Below the pieces are notes generated by a model, which had not been told where the DNA came from, made no database searches, and saw only the letters and a list, made by a program, of their open reading frames with translations. Shown piece by piece: positions 16,508 to 25,018 of a stretch of DNA of 64,000 nucleotides (within the stretch, counting starts at the first letter, position 1; each line of letters begins with the position of its first letter). Origin of the DNA: PHBD01 sp964578535. Its GTDB lineage: Bacteria > Desulfobacterota > Syntrophia > Syntrophales > PHBD01. Both the position numbers and the translations under genes were made by a program. The DNA is taken from contig CAZODI010000010.1 of assembly GCA_964578535.1 (NCBI GenBank), positions 1-64,000 of the forward strand. The letters run 5' to 3'.

Positions 16508-18310
16508 CTATTGCGGTTCCCGCTCTTCCGGGAGTTGCTTTTCCTCCATTTTCCGGACGAGCAGGTCCACGTACTGCCTCCAGCCGGCCCCGAGACTGTC
16601 CAGCGGGTCCGGCCTCCAGCGGTGCCTGGGCCGGGCGATGATGGAGGCGAGAAATGCGCATTCCTCATCCGTCAGTTCAGACGGATGTTTCCGGAAATAA
16701 TATCTCGACGCGGGAACGAGGCCGTAGATGCCATCGCCCCACTCGATGATGTTCATGTAGATCTCCAGGATGCGGCGCTTAGACAGCTCCTGCTCGAGCG
16801 CGACCGTGATGAACAGCTCCTCGAATTTTCTGCCAAGCGTCCTCGCCTTCGGAAGGTAGAGGTTTTTTGCCAGCTGCATGGTGATGGTGCTGGCTCCCCG
16901 AACAACCCTGCCGGCCCGGATGTTGTCCGCCAGGGCCTCGATGAACTGCTGGATGCTGAAGCCCCTGTGCCGGAAGAATCCTCCGTCTTCAGCGGAAAGT
17001 GCGGCCTTGATCATCGCCGGTGGAATTTCTCCGTAGGGGACAAAATCGGGATTGTCCGGACCGACCCAGATGCTCACGGTTTTGCCCTGCTCCGTGCGGA
17101 ATGTATGCCGGAATGGGGCTTTCAAGGCGGAGATCCGTATTCCCGGTCCCAGTGCCAGCACCCGGAGTCGCTCCGATTCGCCCGTGAAGCGGTAAGACGT
17201 CCGGTACGGCGGTGCTGTGGCAATGGAAGTCGTGAAAACGCCATTCAGATATCCTGTCACTTTCAGATCGGATAGATTCGGTCGAAACGAGGTGGGAACG
17301 CAGGCAACCGCACGTTCAAAGGAAAAGTTACGGAACGTCGCATCTGCTTGAATTCCCCTTCTTTTTCCTCCCGTAGAGGATGCGAAAAAAAGCATGCTTT
17401 CCCCCCCCAGGTCCATCTCCCCCCGGGCCTCCTCCAGTCCGTCATGCGTCCCGAGCCCTTCCATGTTCACGCGGACCTTCAGGCTCCCGTCCGAGCCCTT
17501 GCCGAACAGTCGGCCTGAAACCGCAAAGGCGTACCTTCCAGGAGAAATTTCCCGAACCGTGCTTTTCCCTCCCAGATAGAGCCGGTCGAAAGGGATGACC
17601 GGTGATGTGAAAAGAAGCAGCGGCTCCAGGGAGACGGCATCCGCCTCGACATCGACCCGCCGCTCCGGTTCCGTGCCAAGAGCGATTTTCAGTTTCTCCT
17701 CTCCACCCCGCAGATTCAGCTCGGCGGACCTTTGCGAAGGATCGTAGAGGGCTTCAAGGCGGTCGTACTTCCGGTGGATGGCACCCCGTTGCGTCGCCAG
17801 ATGGATGTCGAGACCACGGATGGAAAAGAGGACCCGGGACCGTTCGAACACGTTCTCTCCGGCGGTCGATGCGTCTTTTCCGGAAGGATAGGGGGGAGCG
17901 GGGAATAGCCATCCACCTGCAGCGGACCGCTCAAGGCTGACCTTTACGGCCTCGGCATCCACGGACCTCAGGCTCCGTGTCCCCAGGGACCGGTTCCTGA
18001 ACAAGTCCGACAGGCGAATGCGGAAGGTCGCCGTTGCCGCCTCCAGCGTCGGTTTTCCGAGGAAAGAGACCCGAAGCCCGGTTGCCCGGAGACCGTCCGG
18101 AAAGGCGTAACCGAGGTCGTCCATCCTGATGTCCAGTCCGTAACGAAGGCTGGCATACTCCGCCAGGCGCGGCTTCAATCGTTCGATCTCACGCTGAATC
18201 ATCACGTATGCAGCAACCACGGCAGCAAGAGACAGCAACAGGCCGACGGTGAGCACGATCCGGATCCGCTTCATTTTCATCTCGGTGCTTCCATTCCTTT
18301 TCGTTTGCAC
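16508..18310 (-). CDS. Peptidoglycan glycosyltransferase (GT51) with long N-terminal region
   Basis: A membrane anchor (about residues 15-37) is followed by about 370 residues of AsmA/DUF3971-like beta-rich sequence. The C-terminal 190 residues are a GT51 domain. Its motifs are intact: SAEDGGFFRHRGFS (motif 1, catalytic Glu), GASTITMQLAKNLYL (motif 2), RKFEELFITVALEQELSK (motif 3) and ILEIYMNIIEWG (motif 4). No transpeptidase domain follows, so it polymerises lipid II without cross-linking, like MtgA, but it is more than twice MtgA's length. The start shown is GTG 18310; ATG 18280 is an alternative, and neither has a strong ribosome site. The N-terminal part may contact the envelope or lipid transport machinery. 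Confidence 0.85.
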   Translation of the reverse strand: MQTKRNGSTEMKMKRIRIVLTVGLLLSLAAVVAAYVMIQREIERLKPRLAEYASLRYGLDIRMDDLGYAFPDGLRATGLRVSFLGKPTLEAATATFRIRLSDLFRNRSLGTRSLRSVDAEAVKVSLERSAAGGWLFPAPPYPSGKDASTAGENVFERSRVLFSIRGLDIHLATQRGAIHRKYDRLEALYDPSQRSAELNLRGGEEKLKIALGTEPERRVDVEADAVSLEPLLLFTSPVIPFDRLYLGGKSTVREISPGRYAFAVSGRLFGKGSDGSLKVRVNMEGLGTHDGLEEARGEMDLGGESMLFFASSTGGKRRGIQADATFRNFSFERAVACVPTSFRPNLSDLKVTGYLNGVFTTSIATAPPYRTSYRFTGESERLRVLALGPGIRISALKAPFRHTFRTEQGKTVSIWVGPDNPDFVPYGEIPPAMIKAALSAEDGGFFRHRGFSIQQFIEALADNIRAGRVVRGASTITMQLAKNLYLPKARTLGRKFEELFITVALEQELSKRRILEIYMNIIEWGDGIYGLVPASRYYFRKHPSELTDEECAFLASIIARPRHRWRPDPLDSLGAGWRQYVDLLVRKMEEKQLPEEREPQ

Positions 18311-18545
18311 GATCTTCGCCGGAGGAATTCACGGGAGAAAACAGGGTTTGCTATATGACACAAGATCGGATCGTTTTCCATGATGTCATGCACCCTCGGA
18401 GCCAGAGCCGAGCGGGGCGATTTTTATCAATTGATGAAGCAGATGCTCATTTCCGTGTTTCGTTTTTCATCGGCTTCGGTTATAAAATTGGATATTCTTG
18501 AAGAATAACCGGGAATACCCGACGGCGGAAAAAAGGAGGAGAACG

Positions 18546-18938
18546 ATGTTCCAGATTGCAACGTACGAGAACTATCCGGACGGAACGGTCATTTTTACGG
18601 AAGGATCTCACGGGGACTGGATTTATGTCGTTGACGAGGGATGCGTTGAGATATTCCGCACCATGAACGGACGGGAAATTGCAATCGCCCGGATGAAGGA
18701 AGGCGAAATCTTCGGTGAGGTGGCCTACATTACCAAAGGGGAGCGCACGGCATCCGCCAGGGCGATCGGCGACACCGTTGTGGGGATCATCGACCGGAAT
18801 TTTTTCGACAGGGAATACAACCAGCTTTCCGACAATTTCAGGATGGTGCTGAAAGCTATGGCGGGCAGACTTCGGGCCGCCACCGACGCCCTCATAAGAT
18901 ACCAGGCTGAAGGCGGATCCGGGGTCGGAGGGAAATAG
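18546..18938 (+). CDS. Cyclic-nucleotide-binding domain protein (CRP-like sensor, no HTH)
   Basis: ATG 18546 has an ideal ribosome site (GGAGGA, five bases upstream). The 130-residue product is one CAP_ED domain: YPDGTVIFTEGSHGDWIYVVDEG, GEIFGEVAYITKGERTASARA and a short C-terminal helix. The phosphate-binding cassette (GEVAY...RTASA) retains the Glu and Arg positions used to bind cyclic nucleotide in active members. No DNA-binding domain follows, so it is probably a stand-alone sensor or partner subunit. It ends seven bases from a convergent hybrid histidine kinase. A TATAAA near 18480 could be its -10. Confidence 0.8.
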   Translation: MFQIATYENYPDGTVIFTEGSHGDWIYVVDEGCVEIFRTMNGREIAIARMKEGEIFGEVAYITKGERTASARAIGDTVVGIIDRNFFDREYNQLSDNFRMVLKAMAGRLRAATDALIRYQAEGGSGVGGK

Positions 18939-18944
18939 ACCGAA

Positions 18945-21725
18945 TCACAAAGGCATACTCATCACCTGGGTGACGGTTCTTGACAATTCTCCCATGTTGT
19001 AGGGTTTCTGGAGAAATGCCCTGCAGCCGCGGCGCATGATATCCCCAGCCATGCCGTTCAGGCTGTAGCCGCTGGCCAGAACGATCCGGACGAACGGATT
19101 GATTTCCAGCAGGGCGTCAATGGCCTCACCGCCGCTGATTCCCGGCATGATCATGTCCATCAGGACCACATGGATGCCTTTCCCCATCCGGCGGTACACT
19201 TCAATCGCCTCCCGGCCGTCCCGGGCGGTCAGGACGGTATATCCAAGGAACTCGAGCATCTCTCTTGTCGTCTCGAGCACCTGTTCTTCATCCTCGACGA
19301 CCAGAATGACCCCTGATCCGGACACGGCATCGGTCTTTTCCTCCGTCCATTGTGCAGGTGCTTCGCCTCCCTCCAGGGGAAGGTAGATGTTGAACCTCGA
19401 CCCGTTCCCGGTTTCGCTGTAGACCGTGATATATCCCCTGTGGCCCTTGACAATGCCGTAGACCGTCGCCAGTCCCAGGCCTGTTCCCCTCCCCATCTGC
19501 TTGGTCGTGAAAAAGGGTTCGAATATCCGCTTCTGCGTTCGTTCATCCATTCCCATCCCCGAATCCTGCACGGTGATTCTCACGTAGGGACCCGGAGACA
19601 CTTCATATGGCCTGATTTCCGCCGCGCCGATCATGACTCTTTTTGTTTCCAGGTAAATCCTGCCTCCCGCCGGCATGGCCTGCCAGGCATTCACAAGCAG
19701 GTTCATAAGCATCTGTTCCATCTGGCTGCGGTCGGCGAAGATCGTCAGCGGCTCCTCTCCCAGATCCATCTCGATCGTGATTTCCTTCTTTGTCTTGGCG
19801 AACATCTCCGCCGTCCAAGAAAGAACTGCGTTGATGCTCAGGGGCTTCACCTCGTACTTGCCGCCCCGGGCGAAGCCCAGGAGCTGTTTCGTCAGATCCG
19901 CCCCGCTGACGATCTGTTCTTCGATGTTTTTCAAACGCTCATAATCGGGATGCCCGGCATCCATCTTCATGAGCATCATCGAGACATGTCCCTGGATTCC
20001 CATGAGAATATTATTAAAATTGTGTGCCATGCCTCCAGCCAGGGTCCCGATGGCTTCCAGCTTCTGTGCCTGGGTGAGCTGCGCCTCCAGACGCTTGCGC
20101 TCCGTCAGGTCGATGATGATCCCGCGCAGGCCGGCGACCCTGCCTTCCCGATGGATGGGGGTGGAATAGATGATTACGGGGAACTCCTCGCCGTTCTTGC
20201 GAATCGCCGTATATTCCGTCCCCGATTTCACCTCGTTTCTCATTACCCTGGCGATGTTCCTGACCGCCAGTTCCCGGTTTTCAGGGGCGATGGTGTCGAT
20301 TGCGTTGATCCCACCCTTGAAATCCTCCCTGGTATAGCCGAAGAGGTTGAGAGCAAACTGGTTTGCATAGGTAAAGCGGCCCTGCTCATCGAACTCGAAG
20401 ACTGCCTGGGGAAGCAGCTCCGCCAGGTCCCGGAAGCGCCTTTCGCTCTCCCGGAGTGCCTCCTCGGCCCGGATCCTCTCCGTGATGTCGCGCGTTATGC
20501 TGAGGATGTGGGAGACGCCGTCGATGTCGATGATGGAGGCGGACATCAGCGCGATATCGATGGAGCCGTTTTTCTTCCGGAAAGGGGCCTCCAGGTTGCG
20601 CACCTCACCGTGTTCGATCATGGTCCCGACCATCCGATCCCGGTCTTCCGGATGGAGCCAGAGATCGATTTCCGACGGGGTCCTGCCGATCACGTCTTCC
20701 GCCGTGTAACCGGTTGCCTTTGTGAATCCGTCGTTGATCGACACGAACATGCCGTCAGACAGGCGGTTGATGTTGATTGCATCGGGACTTGTGTGAAATG
20801 CCTTCCGGAATGTCTCTTCGCTTTTCTTCAGGGCCGCTTCCGCTCTTTTCAGCTCGGTGACGTCCCGGATGATGCCCTCCGTCCCAAGCGTGTTTCCCTC
20901 GTCGTCCCGGTAAAAATGGACGCTCAGGGATGCCATGAAGACGCTGCCGTTCCTTCTTTTCATGGGACCGACATAATCCTCCACACTTCCGTGCTTCACA
21001 ACCTCTGCGAGGAGCCTGGGGCGTTCCCCGGGATCCTCCCAGAGGCTCTGCACATCCGTGCCGAGAATGTCTTCCACCCGCTCGTATCCGAACATTGCCG
21101 CTCCGGACGGACTCGTTAAAACAAGCCGTCCATCCCGATCGGTCCGGTAGTAAACCTCCTGGATATTCTCGATCACACTGCGGTACATCGCCTCGCTCTT
21201 CTTCAACGCATCTTCGGCCCGCTTCCTCTCGGTGATGTCGAGACCGAAGCCGCAGATGAACTCCTCGTTCCCCACCTTCAGGCAGGATGATTTCAGTTCC
21301 TTGCATATCTCGCGACCGTCCCGGGTGATATGAACCGTCTCGAAGGGCGGGAGATCTCTTTCCTTCAGTTCGTCGAAGTGACTGGAAAAGATCGGACCGT
21401 ACCGGTGATCAAAATCCCGGACGTTCATCGACATCATTTCATCGACCGTATAGCCCAGACTCGTTGCGGCCGCCCGGTTTACGAAGGCGATACCACCGTC
21501 GCGACGAACAAGGTAGATCTCGCTTCCCGAGTTTTCCACCATGAATCGATACCGCTGGAACTCTTCCTCGGCGGGCTGTCGACCGGCGGAACCCCCTCCA
21601 TCCGAAAGAGAAGCCTCAAGACGGGCGACGTTTTCCTTCCAGGCATTCAGTTCCTGGAGAAGCTGCTGCCTGGTCTTATTTTTTTCGATCATCCGATCCA
21701 ACCCTCGGGCGTTTTCGAACCACAC
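18945..21725 (-). CDS. Soluble hybrid sensor histidine kinase with four PAS domains and C-terminal receiver
   Basis: The 926-residue protein has no membrane segment. An N-terminal coiled coil (1-50) precedes four PAS/PAC modules (about 55-540). A HisKA dimerisation helix follows (GGMAHNFNNIL, phospho-His near residue 567), then a HATPase domain (N-box MNLLVNAWQAM, DSGMGM, GRGTGLGLATVYG). A receiver domain at about 800-920 carries its acceptor Asp in VVLMDMIMPG. The kinase should autophosphorylate on cytoplasmic cues sensed by PAS and relay to its own receiver. No output regulator is adjacent. The start drawn is GTG 21725; ATG 21692, with GAGGG nine bases upstream, is at least as good. Confidence 0.9.
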   Translation of the reverse strand: MWFENARGLDRMIEKNKTRQQLLQELNAWKENVARLEASLSDGGGSAGRQPAEEEFQRYRFMVENSGSEIYLVRRDGGIAFVNRAAATSLGYTVDEMMSMNVRDFDHRYGPIFSSHFDELKERDLPPFETVHITRDGREICKELKSSCLKVGNEEFICGFGLDITERKRAEDALKKSEAMYRSVIENIQEVYYRTDRDGRLVLTSPSGAAMFGYERVEDILGTDVQSLWEDPGERPRLLAEVVKHGSVEDYVGPMKRRNGSVFMASLSVHFYRDDEGNTLGTEGIIRDVTELKRAEAALKKSEETFRKAFHTSPDAININRLSDGMFVSINDGFTKATGYTAEDVIGRTPSEIDLWLHPEDRDRMVGTMIEHGEVRNLEAPFRKKNGSIDIALMSASIIDIDGVSHILSITRDITERIRAEEALRESERRFRDLAELLPQAVFEFDEQGRFTYANQFALNLFGYTREDFKGGINAIDTIAPENRELAVRNIARVMRNEVKSGTEYTAIRKNGEEFPVIIYSTPIHREGRVAGLRGIIIDLTERKRLEAQLTQAQKLEAIGTLAGGMAHNFNNILMGIQGHVSMMLMKMDAGHPDYERLKNIEEQIVSGADLTKQLLGFARGGKYEVKPLSINAVLSWTAEMFAKTKKEITIEMDLGEEPLTIFADRSQMEQMLMNLLVNAWQAMPAGGRIYLETKRVMIGAAEIRPYEVSPGPYVRITVQDSGMGMDERTQKRIFEPFFTTKQMGRGTGLGLATVYGIVKGHRGYITVYSETGNGSRFNIYLPLEGGEAPAQWTEEKTDAVSGSGVILVVEDEEQVLETTREMLEFLGYTVLTARDGREAIEVYRRMGKGIHVVLMDMIMPGISGGEAIDALLEINPFVRIVLASGYSLNGMAGDIMRRGCRAFLQKPYNMGELSRTVTQVMSMPL

Positions 21726-21750
21726 CTTGCAGACTTGTAAAGAATGCCGG

Positions 21751-21837
21751 ATTTCACAAAATCGCTACGATATCATTTCACAACATGAGGCCTGAAATCC
21801 AGAGATTCCATTCAATCGCGATTCACAAAGGGCTACG
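21751..21837. repeat. Three short direct repeats upstream of the histidine kinase gene
   Basis: Related elements begin at 21751 (ATTTCACAAAATCGCTACG), 21775 (ATTTCACAA) and 21821 (ATTCACAAAGGGCTACG). The spacings are 24 and 46 bases, close to multiples of the same interval. On the minus strand they read TTGTGAAAT, like single CRP-type half-sites. They lie where the kinase promoter should be. Confidence 0.4.
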
Positions 21838-21894
21838 GAAACGATGGAACGGATGGAAACGGTATGGGAAGGAGAACTTCCCCTTCGGCGTCGC

Positions 21895-22485
21895 TCATCC
21901 TTCTTCGTCGACGAAGATCATCGGGTTTTCGGCAGCAATGGAGATTTGTTCCTCCGCCAGAGCGGGTGAACCGTCCGACGACGCCACGGGATCCGGTGGC
22001 ATTGTATTGCATGCTTCGTCTTTAGCGGATTCCGCAATAGCCTGAATTTCTTCCTCCGGCTCGTTCCCCGTGCCGGGTGAAACGATCGGGGAGACATCCT
22101 CGTCGGCCGGCAATGAGGGCACTGTAAGTCCCTGGCGTTCCAGGTTCTCACGGATCCGTTCAGCCGCGTTCTGCAATCCCCTGTTTTCCGGCCTCAGAGC
22201 GCTTCGGGCGGCAAGTTTTTCCAGGACCGCCATAAGGCCGCCCCCCTCTGCTGTCTCCTTGACGGATGAAAAAGCGGATGCTGAAGATCCGGAAGCCGCC
22301 ATCACTTCCTCCTTTCCCGACCCTGCTTTCTCAATCGTGAGGACGTCGGCAAAATCTTCCCAGGAAGCTCCCTTGATCGTCATGTCCCTGCCCTTCGTTT
22401 TTTCCGGTCGGGCAGAGAGACCGGTTCTCTTCGATGCCGAGAGCATCGGCTCCCTTGACTGTGCAATGCCATCTACGGATTTCAT
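21895..22485 (-). CDS. Unknown, probably disordered 196-aa protein
   Basis: I do not recognise this protein. It is low in hydrophobic residues and rich in Ala, Glu, Ser and Pro, with one likely helical segment (GLMAVLEKLAARSALR, then LQNAAERIRENLERQ). No signal peptide or membrane span is present. ATG 22485 follows AAGGAGGGAAC. An in-frame ATG at 22527 also follows a good site (GGAGGGGGCACA), but its 14 extra codons are AT-rich at third positions, unlike the rest. A TATAAT on the minus strand (22587-22582) could be the -10. It is divergent from the small gene at 22894. Confidence 0.55.
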   Translation of the reverse strand: MKSVDGIAQSREPMLSASKRTGLSARPEKTKGRDMTIKGASWEDFADVLTIEKAGSGKEEVMAASGSSASAFSSVKETAEGGGLMAVLEKLAARSALRPENRGLQNAAERIRENLERQGLTVPSLPADEDVSPIVSPGTGNEPEEEIQAIAESAKDEACNTMPPDPVASSDGSPALAEEQISIAAENPMIFVDEEG

Positions 22486-22712
22486 GTTCCCTCCTTCAAC
22501 AATGATACGGATATTAAGTGCAAACATTGTGCCCCCTCCAATACGCTTCTGCGTTTCATTATTCCTGAATGAATTCTTAAGATTATAACCGCCCAGCGTC
22601 ATCGAAAGGAAATGTTGCCCCGGTCAATCGATACCGCCCGGGAATCGAATGATCCGGCCTGCGTTCCTGAGCAGCATAATCGGGGATATTTGGAGATTGA
22701 AGAGGATCTGCC
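22486..22712. other. Divergent intergenic region
   Basis: Apart from a minus-strand -10 (TATAAT, 22587-22582) and the alternative start at 22527 for the leftward gene, I see nothing recognisable here. Confidence 0.4.
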
Positions 22713-22741
22713 TTGACTATAGGACGTCGTTCATTTATAAA
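22713..22741 (+). promoter_or_regulatory. Near-consensus sigma-70 promoter
   Basis: TTGACT (22713-22718) and TATAAA (22736-22741) are separated by exactly 17 bases. Each matches the consensus at five of six positions. The predicted start near 22748 gives a leader of about 145 bases before the gene at 22894. Confidence 0.7.
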
Positions 22742-22893
22742 GCTTGAAATTTGCTGGAGAACTAACCTCAAAAGGCATTCCGTACCCGGAAGTGCCGTAA
22801 GCCTTTGAATCCATCCGGTATTGTTTTGCAGCAGGGGACCATTGCGAAACGGAATTCCATGGAAATACAAATTGATCAAACAGGAGGTCGGTC

Positions 22894-23148
22894 ATGAAAA
22901 AAGCCGGTTCGAAGAAGTCGGCCAAGGTTACCGAGAGTCTGGTTTCCATCAAGACGGTTGACGGATCCCTGCTGCGGGGAAAGATCAACCTGGGTGATGA
23001 AAAGAGGGTTTCCGACATCTTTGCCAAATCGAAGAATTCGTTCGTTGTCCTGTATGATGTGACGACCCAGAGCGCCGAGAGCAAGGTCATGATCGTCAAC
23101 AAGGACCACATCGTATGGGCCGAACCGGAAGAGGATGCAGCCCTCTGA
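22894..23148 (+). CDS. Small conserved-type protein of unknown function (84 aa)
   Basis: This lysine-rich 84-residue protein appears to be a single small beta-barrel-like domain (SIKTVDGSLLRGKINLG, then FVVLYDVT, then KVMIVNKDHIVWAEPE). The layout resembles small proteins that modify or bind a gene-adjacent partner, but I cannot name a function. The start is well supported by AGGAGG, seven bases before ATG, and by a strong promoter upstream. The acidic C-terminus ends 75 bases before the ferredoxin-HTH gene. A perfect hairpin lies between the two. Confidence 0.7.
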   Translation: MKKAGSKKSAKVTESLVSIKTVDGSLLRGKINLGDEKRVSDIFAKSKNSFVVLYDVTTQSAESKVMIVNKDHIVWAEPEEDAAL

Positions 23149-23183
23149 TTCCGAGGCCGGAACGGTGTCCTTCGAAACGAGCT

Positions 23184-23206
23184 CCCGGTTCATGGAATGA
23201 ACCGGG
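23184..23206 (+). other. Perfect 10-bp hairpin just before a ribosome site
   Basis: CCCGGTTCAT (23184-23193) pairs with ATGAACCGGG (23197-23206) around a GGA loop. It sits immediately upstream of the GGGAGG ribosome site of the next gene, so it could insulate or regulate translation. No T-run follows, which argues against a classical terminator. Confidence 0.45.
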
Positions 23207-23223
23207 GGAGGGGAGGAAACGAA

Positions 23224-24219
23224 ATGCCAAACGGGGATGTCTACCGGGATCTGTCGAAGAAGGTCGGAGCGGGGGACTCCGAGATTGTCCCCCTGATCTG
23301 GAAGGCCGTCTGCTCCGAAGATGAGGCCCGCCTGGTCAATGCCCTGCCGGCATCGGTGGAAGATCTGGCGGCGCGGTTCGAAAAAACCCGCCCGGAGATG
23401 GATACCATCCTCCAGTCTCTCTTCCGGAAGGGTCTCGTCTTCGAATCCTTCAAAGATGGGCGGCCAATCTATCGGATGCCGCGGCACATCATCCAGTTTC
23501 ACGATGCCTCGACCCTCTGGCCGGAAGCTCCGGGCGAGCTGCTCGATCTCTGGCGCCGCTATACGGAGGAAGAGTATCCGCAGGTGCCGGCCCTGCTGAA
23601 GGCAATCCAGGCCCCCCCGTTCTTCAGGGTCATCCCCATCCAGGAGAAGATCGAGCCGGAGAGCCATGTCCTGGCTTACGAGGATGCCAGCCGGATCGTC
23701 GAAAGCGCTGACCTGCTCGCCGTCACGAAGTGCCCATGCCGGATGATCATGCGGAAATGCGACAAGCCGCTGGAGGTATGTCTCCAGATGAACCGGGGGG
23801 CTGAATACGCCATCAAGCGCGGAACGGGCCGACGGATCGATGTCGAGGAAGCAAAAGCCATTCTCCGTGGTGCCGAGGAAGCAGGGCTGGTTCACCTGAC
23901 AGAAAACAAGGCCGGCATTGGAACGGTGATCTGCAACTGCTGCCAATGCTGTTGTGTCGGTCTCCCCTATGCCCGGAAAGAGGAGACGAACAGCCTGCTC
24001 GTTCCAAGCCGCTACCGGGCCGTTGTTGAAGCGTCATCATGCACGGGATGCGGGATCTGCGTGGATGAATGTCCCATGAATGCCATCTCCCTGGATCCGG
24101 AAGACCTGGCAACCATCCATGAGGACATTTGCATCGGATGCGGCGTCTGCAGCCATTTCTGCCCGACCGGGGCGATCGGCATGAAGGTCGCGCGGGATCG
24201 GGACTTCATCCCTTCGTAA
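23224..24219 (+). CDS. Winged-helix/ferredoxin fusion protein
   Basis: The start is ATG 23224, after GGGAGGAAACGAA. In the 331-residue product, the first 90 residues look like an ArsR-type winged helix (LPASVEDLAARFEKTRPEMDTILQSL...RKGLVF). A Cys-rich middle follows: CPCRMIMRKCDKPLEVC at about 165 and ICNCCQCCC near 235. Two classical [4Fe-4S] motifs end the protein (CTGCGICVDECP and CIGCGVCSHFCP). Proteins of this kind occur in anaerobes as putative redox-linked regulators or electron carriers. The Cys-rich middle could hold a further cluster. A TrpF-like gene follows seven bases later, so the two probably function together. Confidence 0.8.
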   Translation: MPNGDVYRDLSKKVGAGDSEIVPLIWKAVCSEDEARLVNALPASVEDLAARFEKTRPEMDTILQSLFRKGLVFESFKDGRPIYRMPRHIIQFHDASTLWPEAPGELLDLWRRYTEEEYPQVPALLKAIQAPPFFRVIPIQEKIEPESHVLAYEDASRIVESADLLAVTKCPCRMIMRKCDKPLEVCLQMNRGAEYAIKRGTGRRIDVEEAKAILRGAEEAGLVHLTENKAGIGTVICNCCQCCCVGLPYARKEETNSLLVPSRYRAVVEASSCTGCGICVDECPMNAISLDPEDLATIHEDICIGCGVCSHFCPTGAIGMKVARDRDFIPS

Positions 24220-24226
24220 CATCCGG

Positions 24227-25018
24227 ATGAAAAAGATCCTCGTCCAGATCTACGAAGTTCAGGAGCCCAAGGAGGCGGGACCGCTCATTGAACTGGGCGT
24301 CGACCACATCGGCGGTGTGATCCTCTCCTGCGAAGACTGGAAACAGCCCCTTCTCAGGGAGTCCATCGAACTGATCAATCAATCCCCATCGAAGAGCACC
24401 CTGATTCCGCTGCTTACGGAAACGGAGGACATCCTCCGGGCCCTGGAATATTACAGGCCCGGCCTGGTGCATTTCTGCGACGATATTCCTCTCCGAGACC
24501 ATGATGGCATGGAGAAAGCCTGCGAGCGGATGGCCCGGCTGCATGACCGGGTGCGCCGGGAGTTTCCCTCCCTCGGGATCATTCGCTCCATCCCCGTTCC
24601 GGAGGCACACCTGCCGGACGTCCAGGCGGCAGAACGGGCGGTTCTTCGAGTCGCATCCCTGCTCGTCGACACATGCGATTTCTTCATGACCGATACGCGG
24701 TTGGGATGGACGGCCGGCGACTCCTCCGGTCAACAGCCCGTGGAGGGATTCGTCGGAATCACGGGGAAAGCATGCCACTGGGGAATTGCCTCTACCCTGT
24801 GCCGCAGGGTGTGCATCCCGGTGATCCTCGCCGGCGGCATCTCGCCGGACAATGTCCGGGAAGCCGTTCGGACCGTCCGCCCCGCGGGCGTGGACAGCTG
24901 CACGCTTACCAACATGACGGACTACAATGGCCGGCCGATCCGCTTCCGGAAGGATCCCGCCAGGGTGCGCAGTCTCCTCGAAGAAGTCCGGCTCCTGGAA
25001 ACCGCCTCCAATGATTAA
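24227..25018 (+). CDS. TrpF-like (phosphoribosylanthranilate isomerase-related) TIM barrel
   Basis: The 263-residue protein has the beta-alpha barrel layout of the PRA-isomerase family. Phosphate-binding C-terminal strands are recognisable (PVILAGGISPDNVREAV, then PAGVDSCT). It lacks the N-terminal VKICG motif carrying the TrpF catalytic Cys; the first strand is KILVQIYEV. No other trp gene is nearby. It is therefore probably a paralogue with a different small-molecule substrate rather than the tryptophan enzyme. It follows the ferredoxin fusion gene by seven bases, implying one operon and perhaps a redox role. Confidence 0.7.
   Translation: MKKILVQIYEVQEPKEAGPLIELGVDHIGGVILSCEDWKQPLLRESIELINQSPSKSTLIPLLTETEDILRALEYYRPGLVHFCDDIPLRDHDGMEKACERMARLHDRVRREFPSLGIIRSIPVPEAHLPDVQAAERAVLRVASLLVDTCDFFMTDTRLGWTAGDSSGQQPVEGFVGITGKACHWGIASTLCRRVCIPVILAGGISPDNVREAVRTVRPAGVDSCTLTNMTDYNGRPIRFRKDPARVRSLLEEVRLLETASND

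Noticed and set aside
19350..21119. 589-codon plus-strand open frame
   Set aside because: It is the antisense shadow of the PAS and kinase domains of the hybrid histidine kinase, and it shows no motif of its own.
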